Positions 53,928 through 61,444 of a DNA stretch of 64,000 nucleotides are shown here, piece by piece. Each line of letters begins with the position of its first letter. Positions within the stretch are counted from its first letter, which is position 1. The stretch is taken from contig JAUIJC010000012.1 in NCBI GenBank assembly GCA_030431525.1, forward strand, positions 46,374-110,373. Reading direction: 5' to 3'. Under the pieces are notes generated by a model. The model was not told the origin of the DNA. It worked only from the letters and a program-made list of their open reading frames with translations, and searched no databases. This DNA comes from Bacteroidia bacterium (GTDB lineage: Bacteria > Bacteroidota > Bacteroidia > Cytophagales > JAAEPT01). Position numbers and translations under genes: made by a program.

Positions 53928-56111
53928 TTAAATCGAAAACCAATAGTTCAGACGAATGACCAAAGAGCGGTTTTTGGGGCTGAATGGCTGGTCCAGATAA
54001 TTGTCCGAATATACGATGAAAAGGTCGGACATGGGGCGATAGCGCCACTGGAGCCTACTGTTGATATTTACGTTTTCCCCTTGGGTGTTGTATTGGAGGT
54101 AGTTGGTCCAAAACAGATTCTTGCGAAGGCAAAATTCCAGTTTGGTGTTAAACAACCAGATTTTGGCATCGCCATAGCCTTTGGCAAGCTGAATGTCATT
54201 GTACTGCACACTGCTTTTCCAACTGAAGAAAGGCTGGATTCTGAAGTTTAGCTCGCCACTTAGTGAAATCTTCTCACCGTTGAAAAAGGTGCCACCCTCG
54301 GCATAGGCGCTAAGGCTAAGCGGTTTTCGGTCGTCGCTTTGCAGATAAATGGAACCACCCTGAAAGTTGTATTCTCCGACGGGAAGGAACTCACCGTTTT
54401 CAGTCAGCTCAAGCGGGAAAAGTAGCCGTTTGTAATCGGAGCTTGCCCTGAGCACCATGATATGCCTTTTTGTACCTTCCACCACATAGCGAATTTCTGT
54501 ATGGCGGTCGAACAGGGCGTCAGCCTGCTCAAAGAACATATTGTTGTTCACAATCAGGCGATGGGCGTTTATCCAAGTCGATTTTTTCGGAAGAAAATGG
54601 CGCCTAAATTCTATCCAAGAATGCTCGTAACCAACCCGTTGCCATTCCTCAGAAACTGGGTCGTAGTGGAACTGCCGAATGGAAAAGCCCATATCGGTTT
54701 GGTAGTTTTCGTCCACATGTTCGAGGTTCAGGTCAATGCTGTATTTGGGTTTGTGGATTCCGAAATACCCAGAAAACAGATTGCCATAGGCATTGATTTC
54801 ATTGGCAAAGGTTCCATGCGCCTTTAGGTGAGACATCAGGGTGCCCTTGGCATTTACCATTTCAAGTTCCACGGCCATATTTCGGCTAAAGGTTGAGGAC
54901 GGGTTTTCCACATTCCTTAACCCTTGCACATTCGTGAGCATCGCACGAAGGGAGGAGCGCTTCCAAAACCTTCGACTCATTGCCAATGCCGTGAAATTTT
55001 TCGAGGGTAGTTCTTCCTTGGCTTGGGTGTGGCTGTTTAGCATGCCAATGCGCCATTTTGGGGAGAGGTTGCCTGTCAGGCGAAGCCCATAAAGTATGGG
55101 AATGGCTTCCCCATCATTCAAACCAATTCGTCGCGAGTAAAATGGACGGGCTTCATAAGTGCCAAAACCATTGAATATGTCGCTGTTTTCGAGAAAAAAT
55201 CCCCGTTTCTCGGGAAGGAAAAGGCTGTATTGTGAAAGGTTAATTTGCTGGTCGTCCACATCCACCTGCGAGAAATCTGGGTTGATGGTCAGGTCAAGGT
55301 TTAGGGAGGAGTTTAGGCTGGCTTTGGCATCTATGCCTGCATCTGGCATAAGGTCCACGTACTGATTTTCTTCGAAATCGGCGGAATGTTGCAAGCTCAA
55401 GTAAGGGTTCAGCACCATGTTCCGCCCATTTTTAGTGGGAGGATGGTTCCAATGCATTTCACCAAAGCGCCCTAAGTCGCTGGCGTCTTGGAATCGAGGG
55501 ACTGGAGCCCATGTGGAAAACTCATTCCCCGTCATGTCGTTCCGGATAAAGTTGATGCCCCAGTCGGGCTTTCCGGCGACAAAACGAAGTGTTTTTAAGG
55601 GAATGGCCATCTCTGCAGTCCAATAGCCATCAGCCTGTTGGGTTGCGCCAAACCACTTGCTGTCCCAAGCCTCATTCCAGTCCGACTGACTGAAACTGAC
55701 ATCGGTTTGGCCTCCAAAGGCATTGAGGCCGAAAAGTACAGCGTTGTTTTTGGAGTTCGTGGGGTCGATGACAACGGAGAAGCCATCGGAAGCCCAAAAG
55801 TGTTGGTCCCTTTTCAGGGTATGCGTAATGGGGGAGTTGTCCTGCCAACAAATGGCGGAGATGTAAAGGAACTTCTCATCATGGCAAACCCTTACTTCCG
55901 TTTGGTTTTTTGCTGGCAGGGTGTCCTGAGGCCAATTGCCCCAAAAAATCCCCAAGGACTCCCTTTGCCAGCATAGTTCATCCAAAACTCCATCAATTTT
56001 TACGGGAAGGGTGGTCGTCTCCAACTGGAAACTGCGTCTTTCTGTCGTGCTTTGGGCCACCAAAATCTTGGAGGCAAAAAACAGCAGAAGCAAAAAAACG
56101 GTGAATTTCAT
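53928..56111 (-). CDS. CBM9-like/DUF5916 outer-membrane protein
   Basis: 727 residues from ATG 56111, where a signal peptide MKFTVFLLLLFFASKILVAQ starts; the longer frame reads through upstream noncoding DNA. Residues about 30-230 form a carbohydrate-binding family 9-like domain (VKIDGVLDELCWQ, SDGFSVVIDPTNSKNNAVLFGLNAFG). The rest is the DUF5916 domain (INPDFSQVDVDDQQINLSQYSLFLPEKRGFFLEN, YSRRIGLNDG) with alternating aromatic beta strands and a terminal aromatic residue, probably an outer-membrane barrel. Function unknown, though linked to glycan handling by its CBM. Confidence 0.85.
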   Translation of the reverse strand: MKFTVFLLLLFFASKILVAQSTTERRSFQLETTTLPVKIDGVLDELCWQRESLGIFWGNWPQDTLPAKNQTEVRVCHDEKFLYISAICWQDNSPITHTLKRDQHFWASDGFSVVIDPTNSKNNAVLFGLNAFGGQTDVSFSQSDWNEAWDSKWFGATQQADGYWTAEMAIPLKTLRFVAGKPDWGINFIRNDMTGNEFSTWAPVPRFQDASDLGRFGEMHWNHPPTKNGRNMVLNPYLSLQHSADFEENQYVDLMPDAGIDAKASLNSSLNLDLTINPDFSQVDVDDQQINLSQYSLFLPEKRGFFLENSDIFNGFGTYEARPFYSRRIGLNDGEAIPILYGLRLTGNLSPKWRIGMLNSHTQAKEELPSKNFTALAMSRRFWKRSSLRAMLTNVQGLRNVENPSSTFSRNMAVELEMVNAKGTLMSHLKAHGTFANEINAYGNLFSGYFGIHKPKYSIDLNLEHVDENYQTDMGFSIRQFHYDPVSEEWQRVGYEHSWIEFRRHFLPKKSTWINAHRLIVNNNMFFEQADALFDRHTEIRYVVEGTKRHIMVLRASSDYKRLLFPLELTENGEFLPVGEYNFQGGSIYLQSDDRKPLSLSAYAEGGTFFNGEKISLSGELNFRIQPFFSWKSSVQYNDIQLAKGYGDAKIWLFNTKLEFCLRKNLFWTNYLQYNTQGENVNINSRLQWRYRPMSDLFIVYSDNYLDQPFSPKNRSLVIRLNYWFSI

Positions 56112-56238
56112 TGGAGAAAAATAAGGGGAGCCGAACCTCGGTCGTAATCTCTGATGGGTTCGTTTCGTACCAACCAAAATTTAGAACCACCGCGATTATT
56201 TCTTCGGCAAAAGGCTCCCCATGTCTTTAAGGGAAAAT

Positions 56239-56832
56239 TTAATCTCTATCGTTTTCGTAGTTCATGTACGCAATCTTACAGTTTGGAAGCAGGGTTTCCA
56301 GCAGGTCCAGTTCCGTGAGTTTTAGCGTACGATTGTCTTCAATTTTTAAGACTTCCAACTGTTCGAATTGGCCAATGACAGTGTACATCTCATCCGAAAT
56401 CTGGTCCTCAGGATGAATTTCCAGATAGCGAAGTGAAGAAACGCCAACCAGTTTTTGTAGCTCTTTTGGGTTGTTTAATTGTGGGTTTCCCGCAAGGGTG
56501 ATGCGTTCGAGCTTTTGTAATTCCGTAAGCCACTCAGGCAGTGAATTCAAAGAGGCCTTCTGGTAGTTTTCTACTGCGTAATGCCTTGCGTGGCCATATT
56601 GGTTTTCTTCGCTTGCCTTAGGCGCTTTCAAGGAAAGTTCCCGAAGGTTGACAAAGGTCTTGAGTGACTCAGGGAGTTTTTTGTGGTTCAGGCTGTATTC
56701 CCCCAAATCCAAACGCTCTACCTTTTCAGGATGCTTCAGCGCCTTATCAAGTTCCGAGTAAAGTTTCGGAGCTTTGTCCGCAGAAAAGCTGAGGAGCAGA
56801 AGAGCAAGGAAGGGAAAAAGGTACTTTCTCAT
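56239..56832 (-). CDS. Small secreted leucine-rich-repeat protein
   Basis: 197 residues. Signal peptide (MRKYLFPFLALLLLSFSADKA), then about five leucine-rich repeats, e.g. LPESLKTFVNLRELSLKAP, LPEWLTELQKLERITLAGNPQL, LVGVSSLRYLEIHPEDQ, IGQFEQLEVLKIEDN. Likely a protein-interaction module in the periplasm or at the surface. Upstream of, and same strand as, the CBM9-like gene, 127 bases away. Confidence 0.8.
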   Translation of the reverse strand: MRKYLFPFLALLLLSFSADKAPKLYSELDKALKHPEKVERLDLGEYSLNHKKLPESLKTFVNLRELSLKAPKASEENQYGHARHYAVENYQKASLNSLPEWLTELQKLERITLAGNPQLNNPKELQKLVGVSSLRYLEIHPEDQISDEMYTVIGQFEQLEVLKIEDNRTLKLTELDLLETLLPNCKIAYMNYENDRD

Positions 56833-57277
56833 TGTCCTGTGTTTGGTGAGTGATGCGATGTGAACAAAACAATAGCATTCCTTACACCTTTAAAAATGAT
56901 ATCGACACAAGGGTGGAAAGTCTATACCATACAGCGCTTTTCCGCTATTAATCAGGGAGATGGGGTTTGTCGATAAAAAGCAGGGATTCGTCGATAAATT
57001 GTTTTGGCCAATGGATAAGTGTGTGGCGAGGCAATGGATGTTGCTATTTTTGAGGCTTCGCTAAGGAATGTTACGTGGGAACTCAGGCTACTGGATGTTT
57101 TTGTATCAAGTACAATGTATTATGTACAATGAACCTCGCAATTGAGCAATCATTGTACATAATACACGATACATTGTACAAACGTCCAGTAGTCTGGGGG
57201 GAACTAATTTCCCCGAGCAATCCTTTCAGCTTTCGGCCATTCCCTGTTAGCTGGCGGAATCACCTATGTAGTTGACT
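56833..57277. other. Divergent intergenic region containing a long inverted heptad array
   Basis: 445 bases without a gene. 57088-57131 and 57150-57194 are inverse arms made of 7-base units of the form GTACAAT/GTATTAT, flanked outside by CTACTGGA copies. The remainder (56833-57087, 57195-57277) shows nothing I can name. Confidence 0.6.
57088..57194. repeat. Inverted heptad array (GTACAAT family)
   Basis: Left arm units GTATCAA, GTACAAT; right arm units CATTGTA, CATAATA. Arms match over GTATTATGTACAATG. The spacer is 18 bases. Upstream of the active LytS-like operon. Confidence 0.8.
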
Positions 57278-58267
57278 ATGACTCGAAGAGTACTTGTTCT
57301 CATTCATTTCCTTTTTTGGCTCTTCAAACTCGGTGAGACCTACTATTTCTATGAGCTGAAGTATTTTGAGTGGCACCCTCTGTATTTCGCCAAACTCTTT
57401 ATGCTTTTTGGCTTCACGATGGCCTTTAGTTACCTGAACTATTTTGTTTTGGTTCCAGTACTGCTCTTCAAAAAGCGGTATTTCCTTTATGTCATAGGGG
57501 TTTTAACGACAGCTTTTGCTCATTTCTGGATTTTGCCATGGGCATGGGGAGGCTATTCCTCGGATTATGTTTGGCCCAGTGAGATGGCGATTCGTGCATC
57601 GGCTTTTGCTACATTCCAGCATTTCTCGGTGGCAACCTTAGGGCGGTTCATGCACTATTGGTGGATTAGTGAGCAGACCAAGCGCAAATTGAGGCAGGAA
57701 TTACGCACTGCCGAGTTGCAGTACCTCAAGTCCCAAGTCAGCCCGCATTTCCTTTTCAACACCTTGAATAACATTTATGGCCTTTCCATGCGAGGGGCCA
57801 AGCAGACGCCTCGGGCCATTCAGGACCTTCATGATATGATGAGTTATATGAAGGGCATTCAGGAACAATCTCAAGTTTCATTGGCCACGGAAATTGCTCA
57901 TATTCAGAATTATGCCCGACTTCATGAGCTTAGGGGACAACAACGAATGGAGTTTTCATTCAACACCCAAGAGGCCCCTGATGGGATATCCATTCCTCCT
58001 GCCTTGATGCAACCCTTTGTGGAAAATGCCTTTAAGCACGGTGATGATGAGCTTCCGATTGAGGTTAGTTTGGAGGTTGATAAGGCCGAAGTGAATTTTC
58101 GGGTGGTGAACGGGCTCAAGCCCAGCCGTAAGAAAGATGGTGTGGGGGGCATCGGTATTCAAAATGTGGAAAGGAGGTTATCCTTGCTCTTTCCCAAAAA
58201 GTTTGATTTTGAATATGGGCCAGAGGGAAAGCAGTTTGTCGTGAACCTAAAATTCCCCGTGCTATGA
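57278..58267 (+). CDS. LytS-like membrane histidine kinase
   Basis: 329 residues from ATG 57278. Four membrane helices (about 5-130), then a His_kinase/HATPase domain with SPHFLFNTLNNIYGLS (phospho-acceptor His157), N box PFVENAFKHG and G box GGIGIQNVERRL. Complete, so it should autophosphorylate. Followed with a 4-base overlap by a truncated partner and then by a LytTR response regulator: a full two-component operon. Signal unknown; no extracellular domain larger than loops. Confidence 0.92.
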   Translation: MTRRVLVLIHFLFWLFKLGETYYFYELKYFEWHPLYFAKLFMLFGFTMAFSYLNYFVLVPVLLFKKRYFLYVIGVLTTAFAHFWILPWAWGGYSSDYVWPSEMAIRASAFATFQHFSVATLGRFMHYWWISEQTKRKLRQELRTAELQYLKSQVSPHFLFNTLNNIYGLSMRGAKQTPRAIQDLHDMMSYMKGIQEQSQVSLATEIAHIQNYARLHELRGQQRMEFSFNTQEAPDGISIPPALMQPFVENAFKHGDDELPIEVSLEVDKAEVNFRVVNGLKPSRKKDGVGGIGIQNVERRLSLLFPKKFDFEYGPEGKQFVVNLKFPVL

Positions 58268-58932
58268 AGAATAAAAAAGTATTGATTTCGGCCCACATCA
58301 TTTTTTGGTTGATGGGAGCAGGTGTGGAATCCTTGTGGTTGGATTTCGGAAGTCTTTCGGGGGTGCTCACTACTATGGTTTGGCTGGTATTTGCCTCGTT
58401 TCCCTCACGAGCCATTCCCTTCTATTTGAATTATTTTATTTGGGTACCACGTTGGCTTCTCAATAAAAACCTTTGGTTAATACCACTTTGGCTCGTGGTG
58501 TCGTCCAGCATTTTCTTCGTTTCCTTTCTGTGCATAAACTGGGGCTTTCAATATTATTTGCTTGGCGAGGCTTCTGATATGGGGGGATGGATTGTTTCCG
58601 CCTGCGAGAACCTTTTCATTGTGTTGGGGGTGAGCACTGGATTGCGTTTGGCTTCCAACTGGGTGGAGAATTTGGATGTGCTTCAGGAGCTGGAACTCAA
58701 AAAGACTCAAACCGAGATTGAGGCGATTCGAGTGAATGTGAATTTTCCTTATGTGTTAGGGTTTTTGGAAAATCTCAAGACCCAAGCAATGAAAGACCCT
58801 CAATCCATTCAGGGACCTTTGCTGGATTTTTCAGACAATCTGAGAAAGCAGTTGTATGGAAGAATGGAAGAAAGGGTAGAGGTCCAAAGCACTGAAAAGA
58901 GGACTGATTCGTCACTTTCGCAAATACAGTAA
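58264..58932 (+). CDS. Truncated LytS-like membrane protein, kinase partner
   Basis: 222 residues: four membrane helices and a coiled coil ending in VNVNFPYVLGFLENLK, a degenerate form of the INPHFLFNSLNNI segment, with no acceptor His and no ATPase domain. Overlaps the kinase by 4 bases (ATGA) and precedes the response regulator. Same arrangement as 51906-52520. Probably dimerises with the kinase through the shared membrane part and tunes its activity; inference only. Confidence 0.82.
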   Translation: MKNKKVLISAHIIFWLMGAGVESLWLDFGSLSGVLTTMVWLVFASFPSRAIPFYLNYFIWVPRWLLNKNLWLIPLWLVVSSSIFFVSFLCINWGFQYYLLGEASDMGGWIVSACENLFIVLGVSTGLRLASNWVENLDVLQELELKKTQTEIEAIRVNVNFPYVLGFLENLKTQAMKDPQSIQGPLLDFSDNLRKQLYGRMEERVEVQSTEKRTDSSLSQIQ

Positions 58933-58937
58933 AACCG

Positions 58938-59666
58938 ATGATGACAAAAATTAATTGCTTAGCCATCGACGATGAGCCGTTGGCCTTGGACGTTATTGAG
59001 GATTTGGCTTCAAAGGTTCCTTTCTTGAATTTGAAGGGGAGGGTGCAGAGTGCGCTGGAAGCCATGAGCTTTCTGGAGAAAGAAGCCATCGACCTCATTT
59101 TTTTGGATATTCAAATGAATGATCTGACGGGCTTTGAACTGCTTCGCACATTGGAGAAAAAGCCTTTGGTGATTTTTACTACGGCCTATCCTAATTATGC
59201 TTTGGAAAGCTATGAGGTGGATGCCGTGGATTATTTGATGAAGCCAATTCCCTTGGACCGATTTGTTCGGGCGGTCAACAAGGCCAAACAACGGCTTGCC
59301 AGCAAGAAGCCTGCAACGGACCAACCTGTTGTGGTGAAGGAGAATACGCCATCCTTCATCTTTGTGAAATCAGAGTATAGGTCGGTAAAAATCAATTTGG
59401 ACGATATCCTTTATGTGGAAAGCTTGAAGGATTATGTGGCTTTTCAGTTGAAAGAGGAACGCATTCTATCACTGCTTAGCATGAAGGAGGTGGAGGAGAG
59501 TCTTCCTTCGGAAAGGTTTATTCGGATTCACCGTTCGTTCATCGTTTCCATGGATAAAATTGAAACCATAGAACGCAACCAAGTGGTTTTGGGGGAGAAG
59601 CGTGTGACCGTGGGAGAGAGTTATCGGGAGGAATTCAAAAAGTTGCTGACGGCCTATCAGGTTTAA
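58938..59666 (+). CDS. LytTR-family response regulator
   Basis: 242 residues. Receiver domain with the acidic pair (AIDDEPLA), phospho-acceptor Asp in LIFLDIQMNDLTG (about D57), and KPIPLDRF with the conserved Lys. LytTR DNA-binding domain from about 140 (IFVKSEYRSVKINLDDILYVESLKDYV ... FIRIHRSFIVSMDKIE). Starts 5 bases after the preceding stop. Targets are likely own operon or neighbours; unknown. Confidence 0.93.
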   Translation: MMTKINCLAIDDEPLALDVIEDLASKVPFLNLKGRVQSALEAMSFLEKEAIDLIFLDIQMNDLTGFELLRTLEKKPLVIFTTAYPNYALESYEVDAVDYLMKPIPLDRFVRAVNKAKQRLASKKPATDQPVVVKENTPSFIFVKSEYRSVKINLDDILYVESLKDYVAFQLKEERILSLLSMKEVEESLPSERFIRIHRSFIVSMDKIETIERNQVVLGEKRVTVGESYREEFKKLLTAYQV

Positions 59667-59693
59667 TTGACTTATAGATATGGAAGTTGATTT

Positions 59694-59868
59694 TTTAACC
59701 ACGGAGAAAGGGAGAAAAAGAGACATTTTTTGTCAAAAAGGAGATGCTTCGCATTTAGAGAAAAGGAGACACAAAATATCTCCCTTTCTCTACAGAGGCT
59801 TTGCCTCTTCTCCTCTAAACTATCATTTGCTCCTTTTCTCCCATTCTCCGTGGTTAAAATTAAACAAT
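59694..59868. repeat. Inverted octad array, copy 3
   Basis: Outer arms AACCACGGAGAAAGGGAG and CTCCCATTCTCCGTGGTT, with a second inner pair (AGAGAAAAGGAGACA and CTCCCTTTCTCT). All inside the gap between the LytTR gene and the 129-residue gene, and could terminate the LytTR operon. Confidence 0.75.
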
Positions 59869-59929
59869 CACTTTCTTGAGCTATAAAACGGAATTGTTGA
59901 GAATGTTTCCTTCCAAATGCTCCAAGTTC

Positions 59930-59937
59930 TAACTTTG
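59930..59937 (+). promoter_or_regulatory. -7 box immediately before the start codon
   Basis: TAACTTTG, only 4 bases before the ATG at 59942. Transcription would begin at or within the first codons, so the mRNA is leaderless or the real start is the ATG at 59966. Confidence 0.5.
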
Positions 59938-59941
59938 CACC

Positions 59942-60331
59942 ATGACGGTATTGCAGGAAATTATCATGGAAGCCTTATTGGAAGGTTTTCCTGAGGCGCA
60001 GGTAGTGTTTTTCGCCGAAAAAGAGGGAGACTTCGGGTTAATCTTAGAAGATAAGGGGGCCTTTATCGTAACGGATATTAAGTTTACTTCAGACCCTTAT
60101 CGCGAGGTAGAATTTGAGGGAGAGCTTGCCGAGCAAGGGACTTTGCCTTATTTGGTGAAAAACCTTCGAGATATGGCCATGGCGGAGGATGAAGAAACCG
60201 CTGAGATTGGCCAGAAGGTGTTGGATTCGGATGTAGAAAAATTGAAATATTTCTTGGCCGAAGTTCACGATGAGGACGGTGAAGACGGAAGTTTAGAAAT
60301 ACATGAATTCGATTTGAGCGACGAGATTTAA
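59942..60331 (+). CDS. Small acidic protein of unknown function
   Basis: 129 residues from ATG 59942, or 121 from ATG 59966 (MEALLEGFPEAQVVFF). Strongly acidic throughout, with a very acidic C-terminus (DEDGEDGSLEIHEFDLSDEI). Looks like an alpha/beta fold; no known motif. Closed by a terminator. Its -7 box is unusually close. Confidence 0.7.
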   Translation: MTVLQEIIMEALLEGFPEAQVVFFAEKEGDFGLILEDKGAFIVTDIKFTSDPYREVEFEGELAEQGTLPYLVKNLRDMAMAEDEETAEIGQKVLDSDVEKLKYFLAEVHDEDGEDGSLEIHEFDLSDEI

Positions 60332-60339
60332 TTCGCCAC

Positions 60340-60540
60340 TCAAATTCGTTGACCATTCAGGCTATCCACACGCAGTTGGGTAGCCTGAATTTTTTTTGTA
60401 AAGAAACGGATGATGTCCAGTTCGGCCTTGCTTCCTTTCTTCACCGATTTGAAATAGTTACTGGCGATACGGGAGAATTGCTCCAGTTTTTTGGTTTCCA
60501 GTTCAAGCGCCGAAAAATGCGAGGTTCCTTTTTGTTGCAT
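60340..60540 (-). CDS. Small basic protein of unknown function
   Basis: 66 residues from ATG 60540, preceded by GGAGAAAACC on its own strand, which is a fair ribosome-binding site. Rich in Lys, Arg and Leu (LETKKLEQFSRIASNYFKSVKKGSKAELDIIRFF), predicted helical. Its last codons overlap the terminator of the convergent gene. No match that I know. Confidence 0.5.
   Translation of the reverse strand: MQQKGTSHFSALELETKKLEQFSRIASNYFKSVKKGSKAELDIIRFFTKKIQATQLRVDSLNGQRI
60355..60397 (+). terminator. Rho-independent terminator of the acidic-protein gene
   Basis: ATTCAGGCTA and TAGCCTGAAT are perfect inverse copies, 16 bases apart, followed by seven T. Confidence 0.85.
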
Positions 60541-60842
60541 GGTTTTCTCCTTTTTTGGGTTCAACAGCAAACCTATGGGCTTGGTCCGCACTGGAGGTGC
60601 GGTGATTTGTTTACGTAAGAAAATCAAAGGGGGTTACGTAGGTTGGAGATTAATTTTTAAAAATTAGTGGTCTGTCTGATAATCAGTTGAAAGTTTTTAC
60701 GGACTGAATAGGAGTATTAACGGTTACTTAAAATGGACGAACGGTATAGAGTTCATGACGGCTTCAAGCCGTTCATTCCTAATTTTTTGCGAGTTTTTCT
60801 CAATGCCCCGTTTCCCCTCGGGGCATTTTTTAATTTTAGGCT
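60541..60842. other. Intergenic region upstream of the Gre-like gene
   Basis: 302 bases. It holds a palindrome (GACGGCTTCAAGCCGTTC near 60757) and the terminator-like hairpin at 60802-60836; otherwise AT-rich with no gene that I can support. A short transcript ending at that hairpin is possible. Confidence 0.4.
60802..60836 (+). terminator. Terminator-like hairpin 7 bases before a start codon
   Basis: AATGCCCCG pairs with CGGGGCATT, followed by TTTTTAATTTT. It ends 7 bases before the ATG of the Gre-like gene on the same strand, so it is either an attenuator of that gene or the end of an unannotated small RNA. Confidence 0.75.
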
Positions 60843-61304
60843 ATGGAAAATACAGCAAGCTTTAAAACGGAGCTGTTCCAGCAGTGTCAGCATATGGTGG
60901 CACAACGCATGGAAGTGGCAGAAAAGGAAATGCGATTGGCGCAGGCATCTGCAAATGAGGAGACCAAAAGCAGTGCTGGAGATAAGTATGAAACGGGTAG
61001 GGCAATGGCTCAATTGGAAAGGGATAAAAGTGCTCAGGCACTGGCCGAAGCCAGAAAATTAAAGCAGGTCCTCGACCAGATTCATCCCGAAAAAGTAGAG
61101 ACTGAAGTCCGACTCGGAAGTTTAGTAAAGACCCCCAAGGGCTGGTTTTTTATTGCCATTAGCTTGGGTAAGGTCACTGTTCAAAACACGGATTGCTTTG
61201 TGATTTCCCCAGTTGCCCCAGTCGGAAAAGTAATGATAGGATTGAAGGTAGGGCAGGAGGCCAACTTTAACGGACAAGTGTTTAAGATCGAGGAAATCTT
61301 TTAG
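60843..61304 (+). CDS. GreA/GreB-like protein
   Basis: 153 residues, with the two-part layout of Gre factors: an N-terminal coiled coil (about 15-80, SSAGDKYETGRAMAQLERDKSAQALAEARKL) and a C-terminal FKBP-like domain (about 90-153, GSLVKTPKGWFFIAISLGKV ... FNGQVFKIEEIF). The tip residues that coordinate Mg in true GreA (DE) are not obvious, so it may be a Gre-like regulator rather than a cleavage factor. Such proteins are often called 3-oxoacyl-ACP synthase in Bacteroidota annotations, without support from sequence. Confidence 0.6.
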   Translation: MENTASFKTELFQQCQHMVAQRMEVAEKEMRLAQASANEETKSSAGDKYETGRAMAQLERDKSAQALAEARKLKQVLDQIHPEKVETEVRLGSLVKTPKGWFFIAISLGKVTVQNTDCFVISPVAPVGKVMIGLKVGQEANFNGQVFKIEEIF

Positions 61305-61419
61305 GGTTCTTGTCTTCTTTCATGAACTCCTCAACTTCTTTGTCATAGTATTTCAAGCCATTCTTAAAACCCATGATAAGAGCAATAACGGCGGGTAGAA
61401 AAATGTATTCCCAAGGCAT
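61282..61419 (-). CDS. Small single-helix membrane protein (45 aa)
   Basis: Begins MPWEYIFLPAVIALIMGFKN, one membrane helix, then a charged tail (GLKYYDKEVEEFMKEDKNPK). It lies 25 bases after the stop of the upstream glycosyltransferase gene on the same strand and overlaps the tail of the Gre-like gene by 23 bases. Composition and placement look like a real small gene of that operon, but there is no homologue I can name. Confidence 0.5.
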   Translation of the reverse strand: MPWEYIFLPAVIALIMGFKNGLKYYDKEVEEFMKEDKNPKRFPRS

Positions 61420-61444
61420 AAGGTTTTGGTTTTAGGTTGTCTCA

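Noticed and set aside
60733..61062. 109-codon forward frame that overlaps the Gre-like gene
   Set aside because: It runs through a terminator hairpin and out of frame across a better supported gene.
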